A stretch of DNA of 46,686 bases from UBA1268 sp002694955 (GTDB lineage Bacteria > Planctomycetota > Planctomycetia > Pirellulales > UBA1268). The DNA is taken from the NCBI GenBank assembly GCA_028066355.1, contig JALCBP010000016.1, positions 1 through 46,686 of the forward strand, given 5' to 3'. The number at the start of each line of letters is the position of its first letter. Positions within the stretch are counted from its first letter, which is position 1. Shown one piece after another: positions 26,007-34,924 of the stretch. Both the position numbers and the translations under genes were made by a program. The notes beneath the pieces are model-generated. The model made no database searches and was not told where the DNA came from. It saw only the letters and a list, made by a program, of their open reading frames with translations.

Positions 26007-26547
26007 GTGCGTACCATCGTTGTATGAATAAACCCAGAGATGCTTCCGGGGTGATAACGAAAGGGGTAGACAAACCCGCCGGAGAATGAAGGCGGGCGGT
26101 GCAGCTTCATCTATTGAAAAACTGCCAAAAAGAAGACTTCATCTCAAACCATCGTCTTTCACAGTACATCAAGCTAGAAGGAAACACAAACGGGACGCTG
26201 TTTTGTTAAACAAATTTTCTGTGTTTACGACGGTTACCCCCGGTACAATCGGAAGACTTGACCAGCAAATTGGTTGAGATTCAACAGAGAACTGCGTCGC
26301 GTTCGTGAAAAATGCGGTTCTCCACTATATTTAGCAGAAAAAAAGGAAAAATGTAACAACTGTCTGTTTTGAGTATTCTTTCAATTGGGTTTCAATTTTT
26401 TAGGGGGATGACAGCATTCAGGGAAACCAGCATCGATGGTGCCAGGGCTACAACTCTCGATCGAAACCACGCCTATATATTTTTGGGTAGCATCGAAAAC
26501 AGGCGGTCTTTTCAATCAGAACGTAATAAACTCGGAAAGAGGATCCC
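26007..26547. other. 541-bp intergenic region between divergent helicase and isomerase genes
   Basis: I see no protein gene here that I would defend; the small ORFs are short and have no motif. On the minus strand, 26075-26096 forms a CCCGCC/GGCGGG hairpin followed by TTTGTCT, inside the likely helicase leader. The plus-strand half has A/T-rich runs (26330-26410) suitable for a promoter. No tRNA fold was seen. Confidence 0.5.
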
Positions 26548-27504
26548 ATGTCCACAAACAGGCGAACATTTATTAACAGCCTGACAACAATAGGTGCCAC
26601 TGCATACGCGCAACGAATCATTGAAGCCGCAGATATCACGAGCGCCTCCACGCCGACTGGCCCAAGTCAAAACGCAAAATCACCTGCATTGAATCGTGAG
26701 ATTCTTTTTTCGTGTAAATATGGAATGATCAAGGGTCAGAACCTCGAAAAGCGACTCGAAATTTCGAGGGAGGCTGGTTTTGATGGTGTTGATTTCGATG
26801 ATGCAGCGAGTGTGACACCTGACGAATTACGACGCGCGGTTGAGTCAACGGGTATATTCGTTCACAACGTCATTAATCATGCACACTGGAAACAACGTCT
26901 AAGCAGTGCAGAAGCCGCGGAGCGTAAAACTGCGTCTTCGAATCTGCGGCATTGCATGGAAGTCTCGCATGCAGCTGGTGGCAGTGCTGTCCTTATTGTC
27001 TTAGGACGTGCTACTGATGGCCCTGATGCTGAAAAACGTGCTCGTGATGAGATTCAACAATTACTGCCTCTGGCCGCAAAATTGGGCCAACGAATACTTA
27101 TTGAGAACGTGTGGAATGGTATGTTCTACGATCCAGACGGACCACGTAATCAATCAGCTGAGCCTTTTGCTGAATATATAGATAGTTTTTGTAGCCCTTG
27201 GGTAGGTGCCTATTTCGACCTTGGAAATCATGCTCGCTATGGTGATGTTGCCACGTGGGTTCGCCAGCTTGGACCACGAATTGTCAAACTTGATATAAAA
27301 GGCTATTCCAATGAAAGGGCCGACCAGAATGGAGCGAGGAAAGGATTTGCAGATATCACCGACGGAGACATTGATTGGGAGTCAGTCCGTGAAGCCTTAC
27401 AGGAAATCCAGTTTACCGGTTGGGTCGCCGCGGAGGTAGGTGGTGGAGACCTTACTCGCCTTCAGGTTGTTCTCAAGCAAATGAAGCAGGCACTTCTAGG
27501 GTAA
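26548..27504 (+). CDS. Tat-exported sugar phosphate isomerase/epimerase-like TIM barrel
   Basis: A 318-residue protein of the AP-endonuclease-2-like TIM-barrel superfamily (xylose-isomerase-like, hydroxypyruvate-isomerase-like). The first about 32 residues hold a twin-arginine motif (TNRRTFINSL) and a weak hydrophobic stretch, so export by Tat is likely. Barrel landmarks: SREAGFDGVDFDDA, a helix in the middle region, ILIENVWNGM (metal-ligand Glu), GAYFDLGNHARYGD (Asp/His) and IVKLDIKGYS near the end, then WVAAEVGGGD. The substrate is unknown. It is followed after 33 bp by an oxidoreductase gene on the same strand, a pairing typical of planctomycete sugar or inositol-type catabolic loci. Confidence 0.85.
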   Translation: MSTNRRTFINSLTTIGATAYAQRIIEAADITSASTPTGPSQNAKSPALNREILFSCKYGMIKGQNLEKRLEISREAGFDGVDFDDAASVTPDELRRAVESTGIFVHNVINHAHWKQRLSSAEAAERKTASSNLRHCMEVSHAAGGSAVLIVLGRATDGPDAEKRARDEIQQLLPLAAKLGQRILIENVWNGMFYDPDGPRNQSAEPFAEYIDSFCSPWVGAYFDLGNHARYGDVATWVRQLGPRIVKLDIKGYSNERADQNGARKGFADITDGDIDWESVREALQEIQFTGWVAAEVGGGDLTRLQVVLKQMKQALLG

Positions 27505-27537
27505 GCCGGTCAACAGCCTCAGCAGAAAGCATTTGTC

Positions 27538-28836
27538 ATGACAAAGTTAGATAACCAAAAACACAATCGCCGTGGTTTTATTTCGACAACAGCAGCTGCA
27601 TCTCTTGCAGCTTCGACGATGGTGCATTCTGCCTCCGCGGCAAAATCATCATCACAACCGCTACGGGTGGGAGTGATTGGTTGTGGGGGACGCGGCACTG
27701 GCGCTGTTAATGACTCCCTCACCATTAACACTGATGTAACGCTTGTTGCAGCAGCTGATCTCCAACTTGCAAATTGTGAGAGACTATTCAAAGCAATGGT
27801 AAAAGAACATCCTGAAAAGGTGGATGCACAAAGTACAAAACTTTACTCAGGTCTTGATGGATACAAACAAATACTGAACGACCCTGATGTTGATATTGTC
27901 CTTCTCACAACATCTCCAGGCTTTCGCCCAAGAATGTTGCAGGAAGCGGTACTCGCAGGCAAACATGTTTTTGCAGAAAAGCCAGTCTGTATCGATGCAG
28001 TTGGATACCAGTTGTGCCAGGAGGCACATGCCCTGGCCACAAAAAATAAAACGGCTATTGTCACTGGCACACAATATCGGCGGCAGGTGAACTACATCGC
28101 GGCGGTTGAGCAGATTCGAAATGGCGCTATTGGAGAAATAATCAATATCACGGCACGTTACTGTACCAGCGGGATCTGGTATCGCCCGCGAAAAAAAAAT
28201 ATGAGTGACACTGAATACCAACTCACCAATTGGATGCATTTTATCTGGCTGAGCGGTGATCAGATCTGTGAGCAGGCGGTTCACAACATAGACACCTTTA
28301 ATTGGGTGATGGGCGAAAACCCAATTTCTGCATATGCGTCAGGGGGCCGGTTTACTCGGCCGTCAGATAGCGAAATGTGGGACAGCATGTCAGTGGCTTA
28401 TGAATACCCTGAAGGGCGTACAGTTTCATTTATGTGCCGACAAATCCCAGGATCACAGGGTCTGAATACCAATGTCATTTATGGCACAAAAGGAACCTGT
28501 GAGATTGGTGCAGCAAATTCAGGATCACGGATTTTTGACAACAAAGGTAAACAAGTCTGGGAGAAGAGCGGTAAGATAAAGGACGCGTACCGGGAAGAAC
28601 ATCGAGCCCTTGTTGAATCAATTCGAAATGAGAAGCCCATTGTTGAGCTTAAGCAGACCGCAGATAGTTCGATGGTCGGCGTACTTGGACGTGTTTCTGC
28701 ATACACAGGTAAAAAAGTCACCTGGGATTTCATGACAAAACAAAGCGAACTTGACCTTTTCCCGAAATCACTGGTTTGGGACGGGGATCTGCCATCGAAT
28801 GGTTATGCGATTCCGGGAAAGACAAAGCTTATCTAG
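27538..28836 (+). CDS. Tat-exported Gfo/Idh/MocA family oxidoreductase
   Basis: A 432-residue NAD(P)-dependent oxidoreductase. A twin-arginine signal (HNRRGFISTTAAASLAAS) leads the protein. The Rossmann domain starts at LRVGVIGCGGRGTG, and the Gfo signature FAEKPVCIDAVG carries the catalytic-site Lys. The C-terminal alpha/beta domain contains WMHFIWLSGDQICEQAVHNID, with the likely active-site His. Substrates in this family are sugars, inositols or their acids, and are not predictable here. It follows the isomerase gene by 33 bp and ends 3 bp before the convergent channel pseudogene. The neighbouring enzymes suggest two steps of one periplasmic sugar conversion. Confidence 0.9.
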   Translation: MTKLDNQKHNRRGFISTTAAASLAASTMVHSASAAKSSSQPLRVGVIGCGGRGTGAVNDSLTINTDVTLVAAADLQLANCERLFKAMVKEHPEKVDAQSTKLYSGLDGYKQILNDPDVDIVLLTTSPGFRPRMLQEAVLAGKHVFAEKPVCIDAVGYQLCQEAHALATKNKTAIVTGTQYRRQVNYIAAVEQIRNGAIGEIINITARYCTSGIWYRPRKKNMSDTEYQLTNWMHFIWLSGDQICEQAVHNIDTFNWVMGENPISAYASGGRFTRPSDSEMWDSMSVAYEYPEGRTVSFMCRQIPGSQGLNTNVIYGTKGTCEIGAANSGSRIFDNKGKQVWEKSGKIKDAYREEHRALVESIRNEKPIVELKQTADSSMVGVLGRVSAYTGKKVTWDFMTKQSELDLFPKSLVWDGDLPSNGYAIPGKTKLI

Positions 28837-28839
28837 CAG

Positions 28840-30070
28840 CTAGCTATTAAAATTCTTGGCGGTGTGGCCATTTTGCATTGCCATACTCGTAAATACGGGT
28901 GCAGTGATTTTAGCCTCTGACAACAAGATATAGTCGCTTGAAATCTGTTGGATTCTATTTGCGAGGTCATAATTGAAACATCGCAGGACCACTCTTAAAT
29001 AGCGAGCCCTTTTTTCATCAGCAGTTGTCTGAGCAGTGAGGCCGATCTCCAGATTAAGCGCGTCATGCGAGGTACATATAACTATTGCTCGTGCATTCTC
29101 GATTCCGGCTCTCCGAAGTATCTGCGGTTTTGTTGTATCTCCAGCGACAAGAGGGCACTGAAGATTGAGTTCGCGGTGATCCTCATCAGTTGCGGCTGGA
29201 TCTACTGCAACCACAGGAACACCTTGTTGAAGTAGGTCGCGTGTTATGGCTACTCCCACCTGGCCGAGACCACACACAATGACATGGTCACGCTTCTGTA
29301 GCGCCATAAACTCATTTCGCAATTCCATGGCTCCCCCAGAAGTAATAAAAGCGTGAGGAGTGAGGCTATAATCCCCATCAACATAATGCCAGCGAACATA
29401 AGGGTTATTCCATACAGCTTTAGCCATGTAGGTGCATGCTCGAGGTTGAAATCACCAAAGCCAACTGTTGTCACAATTGACGTGGTGAAATAGGCGGCAT
29501 CAATCCAGGATAATTTGAGTGTCGTACGAAACACGATTACTGCAGATATGTAAATTAGTGAAAGGATCAAAGGAATAGCTCAAAATTCGTAACGGACTCG
29601 TCTGCGTGGTGTCCGCATCACCTTTGTTGGCGGGTTTGCAGCTTTGGCGATTGGCAGCATCGCTGCATCGACAAAGTAACCAGCAGCAAGCACTGCAGGT
29701 GAAAGTACGGCTGTGATACCAAAATCTTTTTCTAATCGTTTTGCAAGTTTTTGTTCCGCAAACCGCATAACAACGATAATTTCAGGATGGTCTCCTCGTA
29801 CTTCAAGGGCAACTTCAAGATTTGTCTCACTATGACTTGTCGTCAATAACACAGCCGCGGCACTGGAAAAGCCTGCTTTATCCCGTATCGACCCAATACG
29901 AAAATCGCCATGTACAACCCGTGCACCCAGTTTTTCAACCTGAATACAGCGGTCCGGTGGACACTCGTCTGTTGTATTACCACAACAGATTTTCCTGCAT
30001 TGCTAAGTAATTCAACAATGCTCAACCCAAATCTACCAAGCCCACATACAATGAAGTGATTTTGTTCCAT
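28840..30070 (-). pseudogene. Broken potassium channel: TrkA-N / two-TM pore / TrkA-N
   Basis: Reading the minus strand from 30070, one protein of about 410 residues can be followed through three lesions. The first RCK/TrkA-N domain begins NHFIVCGLGRFGLS; a one-base loss near 29978-29984 shifts the frame, which then continues KLGARVVHGDFRIGSIRDKA. A TGA stop at 29580-29582 follows RRRVRYEF. The pore module continues in the same frame with one helix, a canonical filter (TTVGFGDF) and a second helix. A second one-base loss near 29352-29360 leads to the second TrkA-N domain (DHVIVCGLGQVGVAITRD). The three lesions make a full-length product unlikely. Sequencing error is the main alternative, but it needs three errors in one gene while neighbours are intact. 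Confidence 0.85.
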
Positions 30071-30124
30071 TTGGTGACGCTAGGGGCAGCCTGTCTATAC
30101 TCAAAGACATATTGTCCCGGTGGC

Positions 30125-31564
30125 CTAGACAAGCTCTGGTACTGCGAATCCTTTTCGGTATGACCGTTTAAAGAACGTATTGGCTTGAACAGCATCGGCA
30201 CCCTGGAACTTTCCAGTATTCGAATTTATTTCGAGCACTTCGCTCGAATGCATTCCGTCAGAATGCAATTGAAGATCATAGGGGGCGAGGATTGCACTCA
30301 GGCGGTCAGCCTGTGTTTGCATCGATGGCAATCCGTTTTTCACCAACTCTTCGTTATATTTCCTACTCGCGCGAAACGCACTGTTGGCAAGGTTGCACCA
30401 GGCCGTCGAATCATTTCCGACGATTATATCTGCATTTAAAATTTTTCTGTCTCGACTACGCACAGCATCAATAAAGTTCTGTTGATGGGACAGGTTACCG
30501 CTATCACCTTTAAATGATCGTATTTCTTTACCATCCTCCCCAAAGGCAACCCCGCTACCGCGTCGCCCTTCATAATGTCCTCCCGTGCACTGCACGATAT
30601 ACCCACTCCCTGGGCCTCTGTGCTTTGGGCTTTTCTTGCCTCCATTTTCTGCAGCGATATTTACTAAATGTATTTGGACCGGAATTGAACCTGTTTCCAT
30701 CGCAACCATCTGAACATTTGGAGTTGCACCAGCGTCATCCCAAACTACACGACCACCGATACTCTGAATCCGTGATGGAACTTTCACCGTATCTTGAAAA
30801 ACAACATTCCGGACGTCATCGAGGATGTGAATGCCCCAGTTTCCCATCTCACCGGAGCCCGTATTCCAATTCCAGTGCCAATCGTACTGTAATTTATCCC
30901 GATAGATTGGCTCATTGACAGCTGGACCAAGCCAAAGATCGTAGTCGACATCTTGTGGTATGGGCAAAGGTGTCGAACGCTTGCCAATTGATGCTCGCAC
31001 CCCAATACGATTGACCTGCACCGACACAATATCACCGAGTTCTTTTTTATCGTGGAGAAACTCCTTGATATCCGTCTGCATCGGATCTGAACGCTGCTGC
31101 GTACCAAGCTGACAAATTTTCTTGTACTTTTCTGCCGCTGCTACGGTTTGCTCGCCTTCCCATTGACTATGAGAGAGTGGTTTTTCGACATAAACATCCT
31201 TGCCTGCTTCCATTGCCCAGATAGCCGCTAAACAGTGCCAATGATTGCATGTTGCAATCACGACCGCATCGATGGACGAGTCGTCGATCAGCCCGCGTAG
31301 GTCAGACCATGTTTTTGCTTTTGGGAACCGCTTCTTTGCTTGTTCAAGTCGTTCGGCATCGGGATCACATACGCCACCAATGGTGACACCAGACACTTTT
31401 GAAAAAGCTGTCATCAGTATGTTTCCACGGCCACCACACCCGATGAACCCAAGATTGATTTCATTATTGGCGTTCGCTGACCACACCGGTTGAGCAGCCG
31501 TAGCGAGAGTGATACCGCCAGCGACACTGGTCTGAATGAATTGACGTCGTGTTGAATTGACCAT
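30125..31564 (-). CDS. Tat-exported Gfo/Idh/MocA family oxidoreductase
   Basis: NAD(P)-dependent oxidoreductase of 479 residues from the ATG at 31564. The start gives a clean twin-arginine signal (STRRQFIQTSVAGG) with cleavage near WSA; in-frame upstream codons exist at 31582 and 31624. The Rossmann fold begins INLGFIGCGGRGN, and the catalytic motif is YVEKPLSHSQWEG. The middle contains DYDLWLGPAVNEPIYRDKLQYD and WHWNWNTGSGEMGNWGIH, which in planctomycete members mark the sugar-binding half. It is on the opposite strand from the other two sugar genes, separated from them by the channel pseudogene. The substrate is unknown. The C-terminus has a typical long extension, here ending with VPELV. 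Confidence 0.9.
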   Translation of the reverse strand: MVNSTRRQFIQTSVAGGITLATAAQPVWSANANNEINLGFIGCGGRGNILMTAFSKVSGVTIGGVCDPDAERLEQAKKRFPKAKTWSDLRGLIDDSSIDAVVIATCNHWHCLAAIWAMEAGKDVYVEKPLSHSQWEGEQTVAAAEKYKKICQLGTQQRSDPMQTDIKEFLHDKKELGDIVSVQVNRIGVRASIGKRSTPLPIPQDVDYDLWLGPAVNEPIYRDKLQYDWHWNWNTGSGEMGNWGIHILDDVRNVVFQDTVKVPSRIQSIGGRVVWDDAGATPNVQMVAMETGSIPVQIHLVNIAAENGGKKSPKHRGPGSGYIVQCTGGHYEGRRGSGVAFGEDGKEIRSFKGDSGNLSHQQNFIDAVRSRDRKILNADIIVGNDSTAWCNLANSAFRASRKYNEELVKNGLPSMQTQADRLSAILAPYDLQLHSDGMHSSEVLEINSNTGKFQGADAVQANTFFKRSYRKGFAVPELV

Positions 31565-31904
31565 GAATGGACCCTTTATCATGTAATTACAATTTTCTCG
31601 TTTGGACAGTCTATGCGAAAGCAAATTTGTTTCCCCAAAAAATCTGAACTTCTGTTCAACTACATTAATTTACGCCATGCCAGTTGAAAACCATAGCCTT
31701 TTCCATGAGTATTTTGTAGCAATCGACCGTAACTGGAAGTGTCGAGACTAGCAGTTGCCACCAGGCAAGAAGTAACTGCAGTTTTGACAACACAAATTCC
31801 TTGCATTGCAACAGATTTGGAAGCAATCGCAGAAACCAGATATTCGGCATACAACAGACGAAAGGCTTGCCACCTCTTCAGCGCTGTTTAGATTTACTTG
31901 CCTT
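31565..31904. other. Intergenic region upstream of the second oxidoreductase
   Basis: About 340 bases with no supportable gene; short ORFs in two overlapping minus-strand frames (about 31660-31854) have no motif and no ribosome binding site. A small perfect inverted repeat, TGAAC-TTCT-GTTCA, lies at 31645-31658, about 80 bases upstream of the oxidoreductase start, and might be an operator. Confidence 0.4.
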
Positions 31905-33206
31905 CTAGCGACGATCCCACTCCACCAGTGCCTCGGCCACTTCATCAAGCCATTTTGTCTCAGGTTGATAGTTAGGCGAATCGCCCATTGTCGGGCAGAT
32001 GCCGCCCCCACCAGAGTGTTCGTTCCATGAGTACATGATCACTGCCTGCGCATCGCATTCTTGAGGGTGAGCTGACACAAAGTTAAAAATAGCCTTCAAT
32101 CTGGCCGCAAGGTCACCTTCCTTAGGCCATTGGCAGTGATAGAGTTCATCGATCGGTCGCCCTTTCCTGTCGAAGGCGTGGGGCCAACGATAATGCATGC
32201 TTGGACAGGGGGGCAAAAACGGCAGTTCGCTGTTGAGATACTCTTGCTCGCATGTATTGAGAATCTCTTCTGTGGCCGCCTCGTAGGTACCGGCTTCATC
32301 TCTCTTGGCTACTGCTCCCCCATAAGCGCCCTCGTAGTCCATAAATGCATCGTAGCCTTCCACCTTCAGTATTTGCGCATATATGAAACTGTCTCTCGGC
32401 TCCATGCAACCAACGATGTAAGGATTCTTCAGGCCTACGGCCTTTACTCGCATCCTCACGTAGCCAACAAATTCGTCCCCTGTCATACTCTCATGTCCAT
32501 CTGCGTCTTGAAGAGCTGCCCGGAATCTTTCTGGATGGTAGACGATTATCAAAGGTCTCCCATTCTTAACTGTCTGCCAGCTCGGCAATTTGATGTATTG
32601 AATTGTCTCATCCATCATGGTGGCCACTTTGCTTCGTGTGTAGTGAATCGCTCTGTGCCCATACAAAGCCCAGGTAAGCTTTACGTTTTTTGCTTCCGGT
32701 ATCTCACTAGTAATGTGGCAGTCAAAATTATTTCTAAGTTCCCAGCCATTGGGGTACAGTTTCCGTGCAGGTCCGTGATAGACAAAGAAATCAATGCCTG
32801 CATCACTGGCAAAACGTAGTTCCTGATCCATACTCTCCTGAAGTAATTGCTGGCTGAAGGGATGGTTGAACCACAGAGGACCGGCATTAGCAGGATGCTG
32901 AACCCAATCGACATCCTCTGTTCGTCGACAGAAAAAAGGTGAACGGTTATGCCACTGGGAATCTCTTAAAAACCCAGGGCCACCTGGTAAATAACCAAGC
33001 TCCTTCTGTTGCGTGGCGCCTTTACCAGAGAACATATCCCAACGCTGCACGCCGAGAAGTGGTCTACTACGGGACTTTTGAACGGCGGCAGACTCCTCAG
33101 CCATCGTCTCCTGAGTTGGTACCAAACAAAATCCAGCGGAGAATACCGGAAACATCAACATGACTGCCCTGCGTATGAGCAGTTGTGCTGTTTTCATGAG
33201 TATCAT
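31905..33206 (-). CDS. Secreted glycoside-hydrolase-like protein (GH99/WbsX-like)
   Basis: A 433-residue exported protein. The N-terminus has basic residues and a hydrophobic stretch (AVMLMFPVFSAGFCLVP) resembling a Sec signal peptide. The body looks like the TIM-barrel GH99/WbsX-like group: GIDFFVYHGPARKLYPNGWE, PSWQTVKNGRPLIIVYHP and, near the end, VIMYSWNEHSGGGGICPTMG. The Glu of NEH is a plausible catalytic acid/base. The family assignment is by pattern memory and only moderate. Two start codons lie close together (33206 and 33197). The neighbouring exported isomerase and oxidoreductases support a role in polysaccharide breakdown. Confidence 0.65.
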   Translation of the reverse strand: MILMKTAQLLIRRAVMLMFPVFSAGFCLVPTQETMAEESAAVQKSRSRPLLGVQRWDMFSGKGATQQKELGYLPGGPGFLRDSQWHNRSPFFCRRTEDVDWVQHPANAGPLWFNHPFSQQLLQESMDQELRFASDAGIDFFVYHGPARKLYPNGWELRNNFDCHITSEIPEAKNVKLTWALYGHRAIHYTRSKVATMMDETIQYIKLPSWQTVKNGRPLIIVYHPERFRAALQDADGHESMTGDEFVGYVRMRVKAVGLKNPYIVGCMEPRDSFIYAQILKVEGYDAFMDYEGAYGGAVAKRDEAGTYEAATEEILNTCEQEYLNSELPFLPPCPSMHYRWPHAFDRKGRPIDELYHCQWPKEGDLAARLKAIFNFVSAHPQECDAQAVIMYSWNEHSGGGGICPTMGDSPNYQPETKWLDEVAEALVEWDRR

Positions 33207-33337
33207 TTCTTTTGATGATCAACTATCAGATCTATCATTAAACAGGCATACGAGTTGAAATTTTTGTACGGTTAGGTGTTAGCTGATTCAATAGAATTGC
33301 AACCAAAAATCAACGCCTGAACAAGGAAGGCCAGGAA

Positions 33338-34027
33338 TCACTTAGCGGGACTTGGTGTAGGTAACAACTCGATTGGTTCATGGGTAACCACCGGTGTGTC
33401 CTGTGGTGCTGATTCTTCTTGCATTCCAGGAAACCGTGGCCCTTCATTTAGTTTCGTCGAGACGGGTTCCTCAGCGTTAACTAGAACACTTCGTGATTCT
33501 TTTCCACCACGGCCAGTAGCCTGCTGTGGCGAACCAGTGTCGGCAGCCATTCCGCTAACAGGTAGCTCGGAAGGCATGTCCATTCTTTTCAAATTTAGAG
33601 CAGATTGTGTACTGGTATCCGACCGTATTTTGGCTTGGTAGCCATTTTGATTGATCGGGTAAGCAGTGCCTCGTCCGCCTGCAACTTGCTCTGCTTTTCC
33701 TGCGGCCGTGAACGAATTTAATTCTTCAACTGAGATCCCACGACGCGAGAGTCGTCGAACAACCCCAGGTCGCAATGTGTTCTCTGGAACGATAACCGCT
33801 ATCGCATTGGCACGGTCTCCCGCACCGTAAGTCGCATCTGCCTGCTTTTGATTATTACGCAAGTCTGTTCGTTCTGAACGAGCTGTTCGCCTCGCTATCG
33901 CTCGATCAGCCCAAGGTCCTGCCATACTGGATGCACTTCCAGCGAGCGCGATGATGATCATAAGCCAGCTCGTACAAATCCACTTATGCAAATCGATACG
34001 GATACTCTTATTGATTCGCTTTACCAT
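33338..34027 (-). CDS. Secreted protein of unknown function
   Basis: I do not recognise this 229-residue protein. From the ATG at 34027 (GGAG lies about 12 bases upstream) it has a basic leader and one hydrophobic segment (about residues 17-34, WLMIIIALAGSASSMAG) that is probably a signal peptide. A basic region rich in Arg follows (ADRAIARRTARSERTD). A short conserved-looking stretch, RPGVVRRLSRRGISVEELN, comes next, and then a low-complexity Pro/Ser/Glu-rich tail. An in-frame TTG-type extension to 34129 would only add residues before the signal. It is divergent from the histone-tailed gene, so both may share the 34028-34268 control region. Confidence 0.6.
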   Translation of the reverse strand: MVKRINKSIRIDLHKWICTSWLMIIIALAGSASSMAGPWADRAIARRTARSERTDLRNNQKQADATYGAGDRANAIAVIVPENTLRPGVVRRLSRRGISVEELNSFTAAGKAEQVAGGRGTAYPINQNGYQAKIRSDTSTQSALNLKRMDMPSELPVSGMAADTGSPQQATGRGGKESRSVLVNAEEPVSTKLNEGPRFPGMQEESAPQDTPVVTHEPIELLPTPSPAK

Positions 34028-34268
34028 TTCGGAATCTCCACGCTCGATCTCTATTCTGTCTGACTTAGAATCAGCATACTGCAAAAAAGCTTCACCCGAA
34101 AAGTGAAAGCGTCTCAGGCACGAATTCACGCTGATTTCTCATACAAAATGCAAATGGAGGCCCGCGGAGTTATCCTGACCGCGGCCCGCGTTTACCATTC
34201 GCTTATTCTTTCTTTGCTTTGTATGCTATTCACACTGCCGTTTCCAAAATTTTAATAAAGGTTTTCTG
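34028..34268. promoter_or_regulatory. Divergent control region with GGCCCGCG repeats
   Basis: This spacer separates the secreted-protein gene (minus) from the histone-tailed gene (plus). GGCCCGCG occurs at 34159-34166 and again at 34183-34190 as a direct repeat with 24-base spacing. CCGCGG also occurs at 34162-34167 and 34179-34184 and can form a hairpin with an 11-base loop. The GC-rich block stands out from A/T-rich surroundings, so it may be an operator or a cis-acting RNA stem. No known binding site is matched. Confidence 0.35.
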
Positions 34269-34877
34269 ATGAGCGAAACACTCAGTGAATTCGAAGGGTG
34301 TACTCACCTTACACGTCTTTTCCGTCGCCGCGGTTATGTCATCGAGCGAAACGTTATGTTTCGAGAATATGGTGTCGAATTTCATATTGATGGTTGGGAC
34401 AAAAAGGCCAGGGTCGGCTTCGAGTTTTTAACCAGTGAAGATGACGACCATGATGACCTTGACCTCGAAGAATACAAAGCACTAAGCGATGCCCAACAAC
34501 GGGGCGAGCTTGCTGTATTTATAATCGATGAAGTTGAACCAGTGTCCACGCAGGCGCTCATAGAAGAGGCTAATGAATTCTTGGATGAGGTGGAGCAAAA
34601 CCAACCGCTTCGAAAGTTAAAAAAGACCACATCGAAGAAGAAAAGTGTAACTAAGAAGAGGAAGCCTGCGAAAAAATCAAAAAAGAAGGCCACCAAGAAA
34701 AAGACGAATACTGTTGCAAAGAAGAAAACGGCTAAAAAGAAAACAGTGAAGAAGACAAAGAAAAAGTCAGTCAGAAAAAAGGCCGTTAAGAAGAAGCAAA
34801 GTTCTGCAAAAAAAACTAAGAAGAAAGCGTCGAGTGTAGCCAAAAAAAAGAAGACTGCTCGGAAGAAGAAACGTTGA
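34269..34877 (+). CDS. Small globular domain with histone H1-like lysine tail
   Basis: A 202-residue protein in two parts. Residues 1-115 form a compact acidic alpha/beta-looking domain (RRGYVIERNVMFREYGVEFHIDG, then VGFEFLTSEDDDHDDLDLEEY and LAVFIIDEVEPVS). Its Asp/Glu spacing recalls a degenerate PD-(D/E)XK nuclease-like fold, but the catalytic Lys is not visible. Residues about 116-202 are a low-complexity basic tail made of Lys, Ala, Thr and Ser with KKxAKKxxKK-like repeats, resembling the C-terminal tail of histone H1 or bacterial HctB/AlgP-like proteins. It most likely binds DNA or RNA non-specifically in the nucleoid. The real function is unknown. A predicted antisense poly-Phe ORF is just its complement. 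Confidence 0.75.
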   Translation: MSETLSEFEGCTHLTRLFRRRGYVIERNVMFREYGVEFHIDGWDKKARVGFEFLTSEDDDHDDLDLEEYKALSDAQQRGELAVFIIDEVEPVSTQALIEEANEFLDEVEQNQPLRKLKKTTSKKKSVTKKRKPAKKSKKKATKKKTNTVAKKKTAKKKTVKKTKKKSVRKKAVKKKQSSAKKTKKKASSVAKKKKTARKKKR

Positions 34878-34924
34878 GTGGTCGCAGGTAGATATTGACA
34901 GATTGAATTACGTTCGTGATCTCC

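Noticed and set aside
29580..29582. The TGA in the channel gene as a selenocysteine codon
   Set aside because: The position is a linker between TrkA-N and the pore, no selenocysteine insertion stem is evident, and the gene has two frameshifts as well.
34382..34843. A 153-residue minus-strand ORF rich in Phe and Val
   Set aside because: It is the complement of the AAG/AAA-rich lysine tail of the plus-strand gene; the composition is a mirror effect and there is no start context.
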